From Salpingoeca rosetta (Eukaryota > Opisthokonta > Choanoflagellata > Craspedida > Salpingoecidae): 12,500 nt of DNA. The position numbers and the translations under genes are program-made. The DNA is taken from NCBI RefSeq assembly GCF_000188695.1, contig NW_004754923.1, positions 608,362 to 620,861 of the forward strand, in the 5' to 3' direction. The notes below the pieces were generated by a model. It was not told the DNA's origin. It worked only from the letters and a program-made list of their open reading frames with translations, and made no database searches. Positions 1 through 11,822 of this stretch are shown here, one piece after another. The stretch's first letter is position 1. Every line of letters starts with the position of its first letter.

Positions 1-1
1 C

Positions 2-66
<65 letters not shown>
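1..66. repeat. (CA)n tract, UNC50 upstream intron
   Basis: Nearly pure (CA)n, interrupted around 31-34. It ends about 50 nt before the 26-nt exon, so it lies in the acceptor-proximal part of an intron whose donor is outside the window. Confidence 0.9.
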
Positions 67-68
<2 letters not shown>

Positions 69-115
69 GCACATGTACGTTTGCAAACCATGCACAACGA
101 TGGGTGGCTGTGCAG

Positions 116-1857
<1,742 letters not shown>

Positions 1858-2278
1858 CATGACACAACCCTTTCGCACTGACAGTTGTGCGCACGCACTC
1901 GTTCGCACTTACGCACACACGCACATTCGCATCCGTGCGCCTACACATGCAGACCCGTGTGTGCACATCATCTTTGCGTCGTCTGCTTGATGTGGTCCCG
2001 CGGTGATATGGGATGTGTGACACTAAATTTTTTACTCGTTGCTTGTTTGCTTCGCGTTGTTTGAAAATGTAGCAACCACATAACAACCAACCCAAGCATG
2101 TCTTACACATACGACACGTACAACAACACCCGCGCACACTCACGCATGCAAACACGTGAGCTGTGACTGTGCATGGAGCCCACAAGCATGACGCAAGCAA
2201 CGCGCACATCAACATCTACAAATCCCGCAACACCCGTGCATCGCCAAGCACAAAATCACACACACACACACACGTACG

Positions 2279-2321
<43 letters not shown>

Positions 2322-2397
2322 TGTTGCCGACATGTCACGTCGCCCATGACGGCCCGGTTGCCCCCCCCCCTCCTCTCCCACCTCTCCGTCCCCCTCT
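1858..2397. other. Convergent intergenic region UNC50/ACIN1
   Basis: This 540-bp stretch separates the two facing stop codons and should hold both 3' UTRs. I found no AATAAA on either strand. It contains (CA)8 and (TCA)14 tracts and a C10 run at 2361-2370. No ORF in it resembles a protein; histidine-rich readings come from the TCA repeat. Confidence 0.7.
2256..2319. repeat. (CA)8 followed by (TCA)14
   Basis: A dinucleotide tract at about 2257-2272 and a trinucleotide tract at 2279-2319 lie side by side in the intergenic region between the two convergent genes. Confidence 0.9.
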
Positions 2398-2731
2398 TCA
2401 CCTTCGCCGCACAGGCGACCGGGAGTAGGAGCGACGGCGTTGAAGCGGTGACCGTGAACGTGAACGTGACCGTGATCGTGAACGCGATCGTGAGTCAGAG
2501 CCAGAGTCTGTGTCCACGCTTGAGCCACGACGACGACGACGACGGCTGCCACCACGGTCACCACCACTGCGGCCGCGGCCATGGATAGTGGCGGTGGTGG
2601 TGGTGGTGGTGGTGGCAGGTTGGTTGCGGAGTTGTTTTCGGCGCTGCTGCTCCTCCTCGGACGCCGGCAGCCAGTAGATGGCGGGCTGGGCCTGAACACG
2701 ATGGAAGGGGAAGGAGACGCTCAGGCGCACG

Positions 2732-2802
<71 letters not shown>

Positions 2803-5561
2803 TGTGTATGCGAACGTGCATGTGTGCATGTGTGTGTATGTGTGTGTGTGACGTCGAGTCTGGCGCACCAAACTCAACTCAGTTGAATTGTACAGATTGC
2901 ACCCAGCCCACACCTTGGTTTTCCTGAAGAGGTCATCCAACAGCACGGCTGGCTTTGCTTCCTGCTGCCGCTGCTGGCCTTCCCCTGCAAACATGGCGGC
3001 AGTGATGGTGGAGTGAATGGTGTCAATGATGGAAAAGGCTTGGTTGGCGGATGGGTGTGGCGGTAGCCGAGGGGATGAATTGAGGGGATGAATACGAGAG
3101 ATGCCTTGCTTGCAAGCTCGCAATGACACAATTCATGCAGCAACACCATGTGCATGTGTGTGCATGTGACCTTCTTCTTCCTGCTCTTCCTTCTTCTTGG
3201 CCTTGAAGGCATCCTCAGCCACAAGCGTCGCCTTCAGCGGCTGATGGACGCACGACAGCAGTTGGGGGAGCGGGGCAGATGCGGTTTGGCATGGGTCACG
3301 CATTAGCCAACTGAAATATGCACATGAAACAAACACACAGACACAGACACACACACAGACACACACAAGACACATACACACAGACACAAGACACAGACAG
3401 ACACACACAAGACACAGACACACAGACACAAGACACAACAGACACAACAGACACATACACACACAGAATCACACACACAGACACAGACACAGACACACAG
3501 AATCACACACACACACACATACGCAGACACAAACACACACATACACAACACATGTGGTGAACGGGGGGGGGGCACCTGGCCGTGACGGGGCGGCCAGGGA
3601 AGACCAGAGAGGGCGCGAGCGGTGGCGACGGCGCCCTCGTGTGTCGTGTACTGTTGACACGCAAGCACATGGACGTGGTGTGTGGTGGTGAATGGCGCGG
3701 AGTGGGGAGGTGGGGGAGGTTGTTAACAAGATCAGGTGAAGTGCAGTGGAGCGCGTGGTGATGACTCACACACGCACACACGCATGCACGCATACGAAGC
3801 ATGCACAGGCACACGCCTTCATGCAACTTTGCACACACACACACACACAGACGTACGCACGCGCACACACAGCATGCATGGGCACACACATATACACACA
3901 GCATGCATGGGCACGCGCACCTCCACGTAGCACTGTGATCGGATGGAGTCTGTGGAAATGACCTCTTGGCCATCAGCGAGCGTGCCGTGCTGTCAGCGAC
4001 GCAACGGCAATGAAGATGATGAAGATGATGATGGACAAGGTGGTGATCATGTTCGAGTGAAGGTGAGGACTGAGTTAAAAGAAGCGCCACAGCGCACGAA
4101 TTGAACATCACTTCAAGCCTCACCTTCCCACCCCACTCACATACACACACACACACCTGCTGCAAGAGCATGCGAAGAGCCAGGCGGGTGTAGGGGCGTT
4201 TCAGGTTCTGCACATGGACAACACGGTAGTCGTTGTCCGTGTCACCAATGTCCTTCTCCTCCTCCTGCTTATCCTCCTCCTGCAGTTGTGCGCTGCTGTC
4301 ATCTGCCGCTGTTGCTGCGCCACTCGCATCGGCAGCGGTTTCCATCGCAGACGTCTTCGTTGGCACCTCCTCGGGCTCCGTGCCCAACATGTCCTGACAG
4401 GTTAACACCGCACAAGAAACATATGCGCCCATGTGTGCCCATTGTGTGAGACAGGCAACACCCGCATTGCAGGCAGCGAATGCGCACTCTGCACGTATCT
4501 GTGCCTGCTCTACATTCCCTTCACGCCATCAAAACACACACACACAAACATACACAAGCATGCACACATGCACACACACACACGCATGCATTTAACATAC
4601 ACAAGCATATGCACACATATGCACACAAAAATACACACTAATGCACAAAAACATACATACACGTACATACACACACGCACAAGCACGCACATACACAAGC
4701 ACACACACATGCACACCCAATAGGCAGAAGAGGCACAGACCTGTAGGACAGTGTCGTCAAGGATATCGTCTGAGGCAGAGGGCCGTGAGTGCTCTGAGCT
4801 GGTGCGCCAGCGTGCACGCCGCGAACTGGATGGCTTCTGGCACAGTGGAGAGGGGATGGAGAAGCAAAACATATCGCGGGAAAATCACATGAATGTATCG
4901 CGAAGACAACCCACACATGGCTATGAGCATAGGTACATCAACAACTTCAACAGCCATGGTTGCCAGCCCCTCTTGTGACACACACACACACACACACACA
5001 CTCACAATGTGATGTCACCTTTGTTGAAGCAGGCTTGCTGCTGGGCCAGGAAGTGTCAGCGCCATCGTCCATGCCCTTGGTTGTTTCGGACGCGTCTTCG
5101 CCAGCAGCCTCGCCAGCGTCTGCGTCCTCCGTCTTTTCGTGTTTACCAGCCTCTTCTTCTTGCTGCTTCTTTTCGCCTTCACCTTCACCTTCTTGCTCGC
5201 CATCCTCTTCTTCATCATCTTCTTGCTGCTTCTTTTTGCCTTCACCTTCACCTTCATCTTCACCTTCTCCCTGACCATCTTCACCATGTTCTTCTTCTCC
5301 CTGCTTGTCTTGTTCGTTCGCATCCTCCGCCTCAGGAGCTGCTGCGCTCTCCTGCTCCTGCTCCTGCTCCTGATCATCACCACCCTGCTTCTGCTCCTGC
5401 TGCTCCTGCTCAATCTCTGAGTGCATGGCCTCCTTCAACCGGGCGGCAAGCTCGGCTTTCCGTCCAGACACCGCAAGCCCGCGGCTGCGCAGGCTCTCCT
5501 TCAGCTCCACCACCTTCATCTTCGCCACACTCGCATCCGCAGCACTGAACGCATCTGCCAT
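2398..5561 (-). CDS. ACIN1: Acinus (ACIN1) homologue, complete, eight exons
   Basis: Exons in order of transcription: 5561-5019, 4836-4741, 4393-4157, 3989-3921, 3650-3576, 3240-3171, 2984-2914, 2691-2398; 484 residues. Domains: SAP motif (about 13-47, [13 protein letters not shown]), acidic E/Q-rich linker (48-170), RRM-like domain (about 269-355: [33 protein letters not shown]), RSB motif (375-396: [10 protein letters not shown] joined to AQPAIYWLP across an intron), then an RS tail with seven RS dipeptides (454-468) ending SPVRRR. This order is diagnostic of Acinus, the scaffold of the nuclear ASAP complex with RNPS1 and SAP18, associated with the exon junction complex. It is far shorter than human ACIN1 (over 1,300 residues). 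The chosen ATG has A at -3 and G at +4. The exon 5/6 junction (RRM end) is the least certain. Confidence 0.92.
2593..2615. repeat. (GGT)7 coding repeat in ACIN1 last exon
   Basis: On the gene's strand this is a run of ACC codons giving seven threonines between the RSB motif and the RS tail. It is one of only two clear microsatellites that fall inside coding sequence in the window. Confidence 0.8.
2735..2798. repeat. (GT)32 tract in ACIN1 intron 7
   Basis: Pure (GT)32 on the plus strand, which is (CA)32 in the transcript. It ends about 43 nt before the acceptor of the exon completing the RSB motif. Further GT-rich sequence runs to about 2850. Confidence 0.95.
3327..3575. repeat. Degenerate CAGACA/CA array plus G10 in ACIN1 intron 5
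   Basis: Intron 3241-3575 is dominated by imperfect CA/CAGACA/CAAGACA repeats (about 3327-3552). A G10 run at 3563-3572 follows. Read as transcript, the donor is CAG followed by GTG and ten C residues, then a GU-rich array. The unit AGAATCACACACACA occurs twice, near 3467 and 3499. Confidence 0.85.
3765..3916. repeat. CA-rich imperfect repeats, ACIN1 intron 4
   Basis: CA, CGCA and GCATGCATGG words fill the donor half of intron 3651-3920 (GU-rich in the transcript). AGCATGCATGGGCAC occurs twice, about 30 nt apart, near 3872 and 3900. Confidence 0.75.
4143..4156. repeat. (AC)7 forming the ACIN1 exon 3 donor
   Basis: In the transcript, exon 3 ends ...CAGCAG and the intron begins immediately with (GU)7, so the microsatellite supplies the 5' splice site itself. 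Confidence 0.88.
4530..4720. repeat. CA/CATA/CATG-rich array, ACIN1 intron 2
   Basis: The longest intron (4394-4740, 347 nt) is largely imperfect CA, ATAC and GCATGC words, GU-rich in the transcript and in its donor half. I see no coding sequence in it. Confidence 0.8.
4978..5001. repeat. (CA)12 in ACIN1 intron 1
   Basis: Lies about 17 nt past the first donor, (GU)12 in the transcript. A consensus-looking GTGAGT at 5005-5000 sits at its edge, but its phase does not fit the next exon. Confidence 0.9.
5157..5282. repeat. 63-bp tandem duplication in ACIN1 acidic linker
   Basis: Two copies, 5157-5219 and 5220-5282. The first 36 bases differ at a single position; the rest has diverged. The unit is 21 codons and encodes GEGEGxKKQQEE-type acidic sequence, so the duplication keeps the frame and lengthens the linker between SAP and RRM. 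Confidence 0.75.
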
Positions 5562-5957
5562 CGTTGCTGCCTTTGCTGCTGCCTTTTCTGCTGTTGTTTG
5601 TTGTGGTTGCTGTGAGTAAACGTGCATCGAATCAAATACACTTTCCGCTATTGTTTTGTTTGTTTGTGTTTTTTTTGTTGCTTGCAACAATACAAAGCAG
5701 AGCGTGCTGCAGCAACAGCAGCGTGTCACGTTCAGGTTGCTGCACTGTTGCGCTCGCTTTTTGGACTGGACTACACTCCAACACCTTGCTCATTCCTCAT
5801 CAGCCTCCACCCCATCCACACACATACACACATCCACACATCCCCACATACACACATACACACATACACACATCCGCATATACGACGCACACATCCACAC
5901 ATACACACACGCCCGCACACACCCCTCTTTACATGCTTTGCGATCACTGGTGTGGCC
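5562..5957. promoter_or_regulatory. Divergent promoter region ACIN1 / secreted-protein gene
   Basis: About 400 bp between the ACIN1 start codon (minus strand) and the first in-frame ATG close to the signal peptide of the plus-strand gene. It must hold both 5' UTRs and promoters. It contains a T8 run near 5671-5678 and CA/CATA repeats (5817-5925). No convincing TATA box or initiator was found. The plus-strand gene's frame stays open back to 5622, which I take as UTR. Confidence 0.5.
5817..5925. repeat. CACATA/CACATC repeat in divergent region
   Basis: Imperfect 6- and 8-base units (CATACACA, CATCCACA) lie just upstream of the secreted-protein start and are probably 5' UTR or promoter-proximal. 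Confidence 0.8.
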
Positions 5958-5978
5958 ATGACAGCGTGCAGCGACAGG

Positions 5979-6876
5979 ATGAACGTGATTGTGTTGAGCC
6001 TCTTCCTGCTCCTCCTGACAGTGAGCCATGCCAACGCGACAGCTACACCAACACTGCGAACAGGGACCCCGAGCGCTAGCACATGTCAGTTTGATGGGTG
6101 CGATGAGCTGTGTACGCGCTCCTTCTTGCTGAACTCAAGCGCGGCAACGCTGGCTCCCGGTGCCGCCAGCACGTGGCCTGTGGTGACTGCAGGGCATCCG
6201 CTGTCCGCGTGCACAAGCTGGAACGACGTCATCATCTGCAGCACCGCCAACGCCACGGTGCTCAACTCGCAGCCGGGCGTCTACGCCATGCGCCCTTCTG
6301 CCAGAACACCCAGGGCTCAGCTGGCCGCGCGAAGCAACCGCTCTGCAAGCGTGCAAAGCAATCACCCTTCTGCAGACGCACTGAAGCCGGGCGACCCAGC
6401 CATCATCTGGGAGACAAAGGAGGTGCTGGGAAGCCGCGCGTTGCCGCTCCTGGACCTGGCTGGTGACAGCTTCTCTGTGGACGGGCTCATCCTGTATGGG
6501 GCAAACGTCATTGGCACACCACTTGGCCAACCCGTGCTCATCAAGCCGTACTTGGGCGCCGTTCACTCCATGACTGGAACCACCAACGGTGTCATGCTGA
6601 TACCGTCCCTGAACGGCCCAATGGCTGCATACCTCACCAACGGCGTGCCGCACGCCTCCCTTTGGCTCAATGACACGGTGCATGGCGTCAACGGTACATT
6701 CACAGCCCTTCACACACCCGTTGTCTTCGGGAACCGTGCCATCTTCCTCACCCGCTTCCAACCCGACGCCACCACCGCTGGCCGGTCAACACATGTGCAC
6801 TCTTCTTCACCGCCACGAATGACACGCGCGATGCCGGAATCGAGCAGACCTTTTGCTCAGCAGCAACAACAACAGC

Positions 6877-6952
<76 letters not shown>

Positions 6953-7898
6953 TGTGTGCCGGTTGTATGCCCTGGACGTTCAGCGCACCATCTCTGATCG
7001 TCTGCAGATTGCCTGGTTCACCACGGTGCCGTGTCCGCACTCTGCCGTCACCAAGACAAGTGCACCTGTGCACTCTGTTGATAGTACACTGGCACAACAC
7101 CCGTCTTCTACCCAACACACCTCAGGGTCGCGCCGTTCCGCTCGCCACAACAGCGGTGCAGACATAGCAGCTCCGTGGACACCGGCGGTGATAGGGTTTC
7201 ATGACAGCAGTCAGGTGTGCATGGTGCTAAGCGCAACACCAGCCACAGCACAGCAGCAAGGCCCTGTGGGCCCAGTACATGCAGCTAACACCTCAACTAC
7301 GCTGCATTGCGTGTCCATGCTCACAGGCAACACAACAGCAACAGCACCACTCACACCTGCACATTCCAAAGCGAGGCCAGAGGAGGATGTGCACAGCTTC
7401 TGCCGGTTCGCATCACGCACCCAGCCGCAGCAAGAAGGTGAAGGTGACATGCATGCGCATGCCTGGCAGCAGCAACAAGAGGTTGTGTTTGCCCTCACCG
7501 TATTCCTCAACCACAGCACTGCGGACACAGCGCCATCCTCGTCGTCGCGCGTTGGGCGTGTTGCGCGGTTGGTCATGCTGAACGCAACCACAATGGAGAC
7601 TGTGAGTGCTGTGGACATCAGCGGAGACACACCGGCGGGCAACGTGTTGGGCGTCAGCCCTCTTGCTTGCGTGGCGACAGCAGACGGTGCAGGATCCCTG
7701 TTGTTTGGCACGGTGAGCGCTGCTGGCGCATACACGATGCATGCGTACGATGCCACGACGTTGCGTCGCACACACCGTCAGACGTTGGGTGCATGTGCTT
7801 CTGCCCCTCACCACACTGCGCAGCTTGTGGGCATGGCACCTGCCACCATCGTTGCTCCGTGCTCAGACACCGTTTTCTTTGTGAACATGGCTTCTTGA
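5979..7898 (+). CDS. Secreted glycoprotein with polyQ, beta-propeller-like, function unknown
   Basis: An uninterrupted frame of 639 residues from ATG 5979; an in-frame ATG at 5958 would add seven. Residues 1-20 (MNVIVLSLFLLLLTVSHANA) are a textbook signal peptide, which decides the start region. No later membrane segment is seen, so secretion is inferred. Nine NxS/T sequons follow the signal peptide. Several segments resemble PQQ-type propeller strands: CRLYALDVQ then LQIAWFT (327-348), TLHCVSMLTG (about 440-449), ARLVMLNATTMETVSAVDI (about 528-546) and MHAYDATTLRR. No catalytic site is recognised. Residues 294-324 are 31 glutamines coded by three CAG and 28 CAA. This is the only intron-free gene here. 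Propeller fold: low confidence; reality as a gene: high. Confidence 0.85.
6858..6950 (+). repeat. (CAA)n polyglutamine tract, 31 Q
   Basis: In-frame CAG CAG CAA CAA CAA CAG followed by 25 uninterrupted CAA codons. The frame is open on both sides with protein-like sequence. No AG lies between the end of the repeat and the resumed coding sequence, so the repeat cannot simply be spliced out at its right edge. Confidence 0.9.
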
Positions 7899-7952
7899 TG
7901 CCGTGTGAACTTGATTGGTGCTTCTCGATTGCAGTCCAGCCTGTGATGCTAA

Positions 7953-8092
<140 letters not shown>

Positions 8093-8251
8093 CTGGCCAC
8101 GCACGCGTGTCCGTGATTCTGTTCGTCATTACCGTTTGCCCTTTGTTGTTATCTTCGGTGGTTTATTCTTTTCCTGCCGTTGACAGGCGGACCGGCATTC
8201 AAACACCAGCAACCAAAACTACGCAAGCAAAACAGGCAGTGAGTGCTGCGG

Positions 8252-8283
<32 letters not shown>

Positions 8284-8335
8284 ACACACACACAAACAAA
8301 TGAACAAACAAACAAACAAGCAAGCAAGCAAGCAG
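8252..8335. repeat. Compound (CA)n-(CAAA)n-(CAAG)n repeat
   Basis: The unit changes stepwise from CA to CAAA/CAAATGAA and then CAAG within 84 bases. This is a visible series of point changes followed by re-expansion. Confidence 0.9.
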
Positions 8336-8687
8336 CACTGAACGCAAACCAAGAATGGTTGTTGTTGTTGTTGTAACTGAGATGTGAAGCAAACAACAGC
8401 ATTGAGAGGTCAGAAACACACCAAGAATACGGGGAAACCAAATTAGCTGTTGACAGAACGAAGAGGAAGCAAAATACCGCGAGTACCGGCCACACATGCA
8501 TGTGTGTCAACACAAGGCCAGATCACCCGCGCAACAACCCACCGAACAAAGAAAACAATTGCGGTGACACGATGTGGCAATGAACAAGAGTGATGGTGGT
8601 GGTGACGAAGGTGTGATGGTCACAGGTTGCTCGCAGCGCCGATTGGATGGGACACCACCACACCGTTGCTGGCGGTGGTGGTGGTGT

Positions 8688-9419
8688 TCACTTCCCGCTT
8701 GTTGGTCGTGACGATGGTCGAGAGCGCGGGCTGCCGATTCTGCCGTGATAGATGCGTCCGTCCTCACCCACCAGCTCCACGCTCCGTCGCGGGTCTCGTC
8801 GCACCTGCACAGCGGTGGTGGCAGGTGGTGATAGGTGAGGTGGTGGTGGCAGCACGCTGGGAGCTTGGGAGATGTAAGAGGCAACACATGCGGCGCGTGC
8901 ACGCACACTCACAAACACACACAAACAAACAAACAAACATACAAACAAACAAACGAAAGCAGCATGACGACGCGTCACCTCGACGACGGAGCGTGGTGTG
9001 CCGCGCTGCTCCTTGTAGGTCTGCATGAGCCGTGGCGACGTGTGTGCACCACCAGCAGACCGCATTGATCGCGGCAACTCCGACACCTCCACAATCCCAT
9101 CGCGGCTGCGCTGCTGTACCGATGCGCTCTGTGCACGGCGGGGAATGTACGGCGCCTGTCGCTGCCCATCTTTGCTCGATGGCAGCAGCGGCAGCGCTGG
9201 CGTGTTGGCAGGGGTGGTGATGTTGTTGACGGGGGGGGGATGGATGGATGGACGGGAGGTGTGTCGGTGTCAGTACATACTCAACAGAAGCAAAATAATG
9301 CACGCGCGTGAAAAAAAAAAAAACACTTGCATGTGCGTATCGGTGCCTGTGTGACTAGAAATGGCGAAGCTACAGATACAAACTCAGACACCCCCCCCCC
9401 CCCAAACACACACACATAT

Positions 9420-9454
<35 letters not shown>

Positions 9455-9744
9455 CACATCACATCACATCCCACAATGCGCGGTGTACAGTCGGTGGTAC
9501 TCACATGGCATGGGTGGTTGGCTGCCTGGTCGGAGGGGGCGGTTGCAGGATATGCAGGCGTACGGCTCCAGTGGCCGTCGCATGCCCGCCGCCGCCTCCT
9601 CAAGCGAGATGCCGTACTGTTGGGTGATAGTGGTGATAATGATGATGGTGGTAGTGAGATGAATTTGGGTGCTTGACGCTTGACAATCACTGACACGCGT
9701 TAATACACAACTCGCTCGTGTGCACCGCATCGGCACTGTTCACT

Positions 9745-9820
<76 letters not shown>

Positions 9821-10821
9821 CACCCCTCCACCTCCTCCACGTGTCCATTCAGGCCCACCTTGCCAAAGATTGCCTCCTGCTGCTCTCTTGCTTCCTCAGG
9901 CGTGAGCTGCTGGTTCTCAAGGCGCTTCTGTATCTTCTCGATTTCGTCCCGATCCAGCTTGTTCGACAGCTGGCTCGACAGCTGCTGCACCAGCCCCTCC
10001 TGTTGTGGTGTGGTGGTGAGGATGGTGGTGTGGTGAGAGGGTTATAACCGTGGTGGTGCGAACAAGGAGTGCAGCAATGCATCCACACACACGCGCGTGC
10101 CCTCTGTCACGACGTGCATTATCACTTCCTCTCCTACACTACTCGTGCTACCACCACCACCACCACCACGATCACCACCACCACGATCAGCACGAGCCGT
10201 CCAGGCCCACCGCACCTGTTTCTCCAGCAGCTGCTGCACGCCTTGTGTCCCCGCGTTCATGACCGTCAGTGCCTCATCCACGGCCCGAAGGTTCCGCTCT
10301 GTATCACGCGCAACGGCGTCTTTGTCCGCTTTCACATTCAGCGCCATCTCCATCACGTGCTTGTCCGCCTTTGCTTGATGCAGCTCGTCAAGCTGTGCGA
10401 CAACGACGACAACAGCAGGCGCGTGTGTGTAAGCGAGAATGTGTGTGAGCGAGTACGTGTGTGCGAGTGTGCTAGGAGGGTGAACACGTGCAAGCCCAGC
10501 CAACAGATGCACACATGACAGATGTTCCCCTCTGACCTTCCACCCCGCATGATCCCATCCACCACATTCCCTCTCCAAGCCCCTCCACTCCCGTTCCTGC
10601 TCACCTTGAGTCTGAGGTCGTCAAGGAGCTGCTGTGTCTCCTCTGCTCGCCCGCGCCCGTCGGCCTCTCGCGCAGCAGCATCCGCATACCGCTGCTCAAG
10701 CTGGTGATGGTGATGGTGATGGTGGTGGTGGTGGTGGTGGTGGGTAGTGTGAGTGTCTTTGACCAATAGGAGCTGGCAGTCTAATGTAAATGCCTATTGT
10801 GTACAGCAAAGGGTGGACGAC

Positions 10822-10858
<37 letters not shown>

Positions 10859-11735
10859 CCCGCTAACCTTTGCGACGTCTGATTGGAGCTGCTGGATGAG
10901 TGCGCGCGTGCCCCGGTTGCTGGTGGTGTCGACGGCGTCGGGGTTGATCTGCCGGATCGCATCCTCGAGCTCCTCCATCGTCTCCCGGTTCAACTGGTGG
11001 TGGACGGTGTTGGGAGTGGTGGTGTTGTTGATGGTCAGACATGTGAATGTGAATGCAAAGACGCTGGTCATGCATGTGGTGGTGGTGGTTGTGGTGGTGG
11101 TAGCAGTGGAGGGGGAGGCCAGAAATGGCACTGCGGGGCAGGTAACACACGTGTGCGTGACACGCACCTGCACTTGACCCTGTGTTGTTGTGAGTGTTTC
11201 GCGAATGTTGTCTGTCTCCTTTTGCATTGCGTCCATGCGGGCTGTTGCCTTCATAAACACGCCTGCGCGCGCACAAACACATAAGCGCGTTTGGATCGGG
11301 TTTCGTAATTGTGAGTTGCGAGCACAAAGGCTGGGCACTACCCCACGCCCCCAAGCAATTCACACATATGTACATACACATATGTACACATACACGCATG
11401 TACATACAAGCACACATACACATACGTGCGCACACACACGCACACAACTCAGCGCACACATGCAGCAGCAGCACGAAGATGCAGGGTGTCGGTTACCGCT
11501 CTTTGCTTCCTCGAGTTCGCGCTTGAGGTTCTCAATCTGCTGCTCCAGCTGCATATCCTGCATCTCTTGCTGATAGCGTGCAAACTGCGCAGTGCACACG
11601 CATATTGTGTGACCGTACATGGACGGGCGTTAGTGGAGGGCGGGGTGGCATTCGTGAAGGAGATGCGTGCAATGAGACAATTCACTCTCTGTCCAAGCCA
11701 TGCAGACCATGTGTCAGGAAAAGGAGTTGCAGCGT

Positions 11736-11822
<87 letters not shown>

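Noticed and set aside
2163..2588. Plus-strand ORF with a polyhistidine run
   Set aside because: The histidines come from the TCA repeat. The rest is antisense to the RS-rich last exon of the Acinus homologue and has no protein-like features of its own.
3300..3310. 11-nt mini-exon in Acinus intron 5 (TTGGCTAATGC, between CAG and GTGACC)
   Set aside because: Including it leads to a stop codon shortly into the following exon. Direct joining of 3576 to 3240 keeps the frame and gives a plausible last RRM strand.
3327..3552. CRISPR-like or minisatellite array
   Set aside because: The units are irregular CA/CAGACA variants without constant repeat or spacer lengths, inside a eukaryotic intron.
3503..4432. 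Single 309-codon minus-strand ORF as one exon
   Set aside because: Only 4393-4157 in that frame is Acinus-like; the following RRM pieces lie in other frames and are recovered only by splicing at 4157/3989 and 3921/3650.
5000..5005. Consensus GTGAGT as the Acinus first-exon donor
   Set aside because: It leaves phase 1, whereas the next exon (4836, AAGCCATCC) needs phase 0. The nearby AAG/GTGACA donor at 5019/5018 fits the frame.
5622..5957. Upstream in-frame extension of the secreted protein
   Set aside because: The extension translates CA/CATA repeats (His-Thr-Ile) and would bury the clear signal peptide inside the protein. A start at 5958 or 5979 explains the signal peptide.
8764..9303. 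Alternative minus-strand frame over the last two exons of the DUF4795-family gene
   Set aside because: The frame 9196-8979 joined to 8804-8688 gives the family-like YIPRRAQ and VELVGEDGRIYHGRI motifs, while this frame gives low-complexity Ala/His/Pro sequence.
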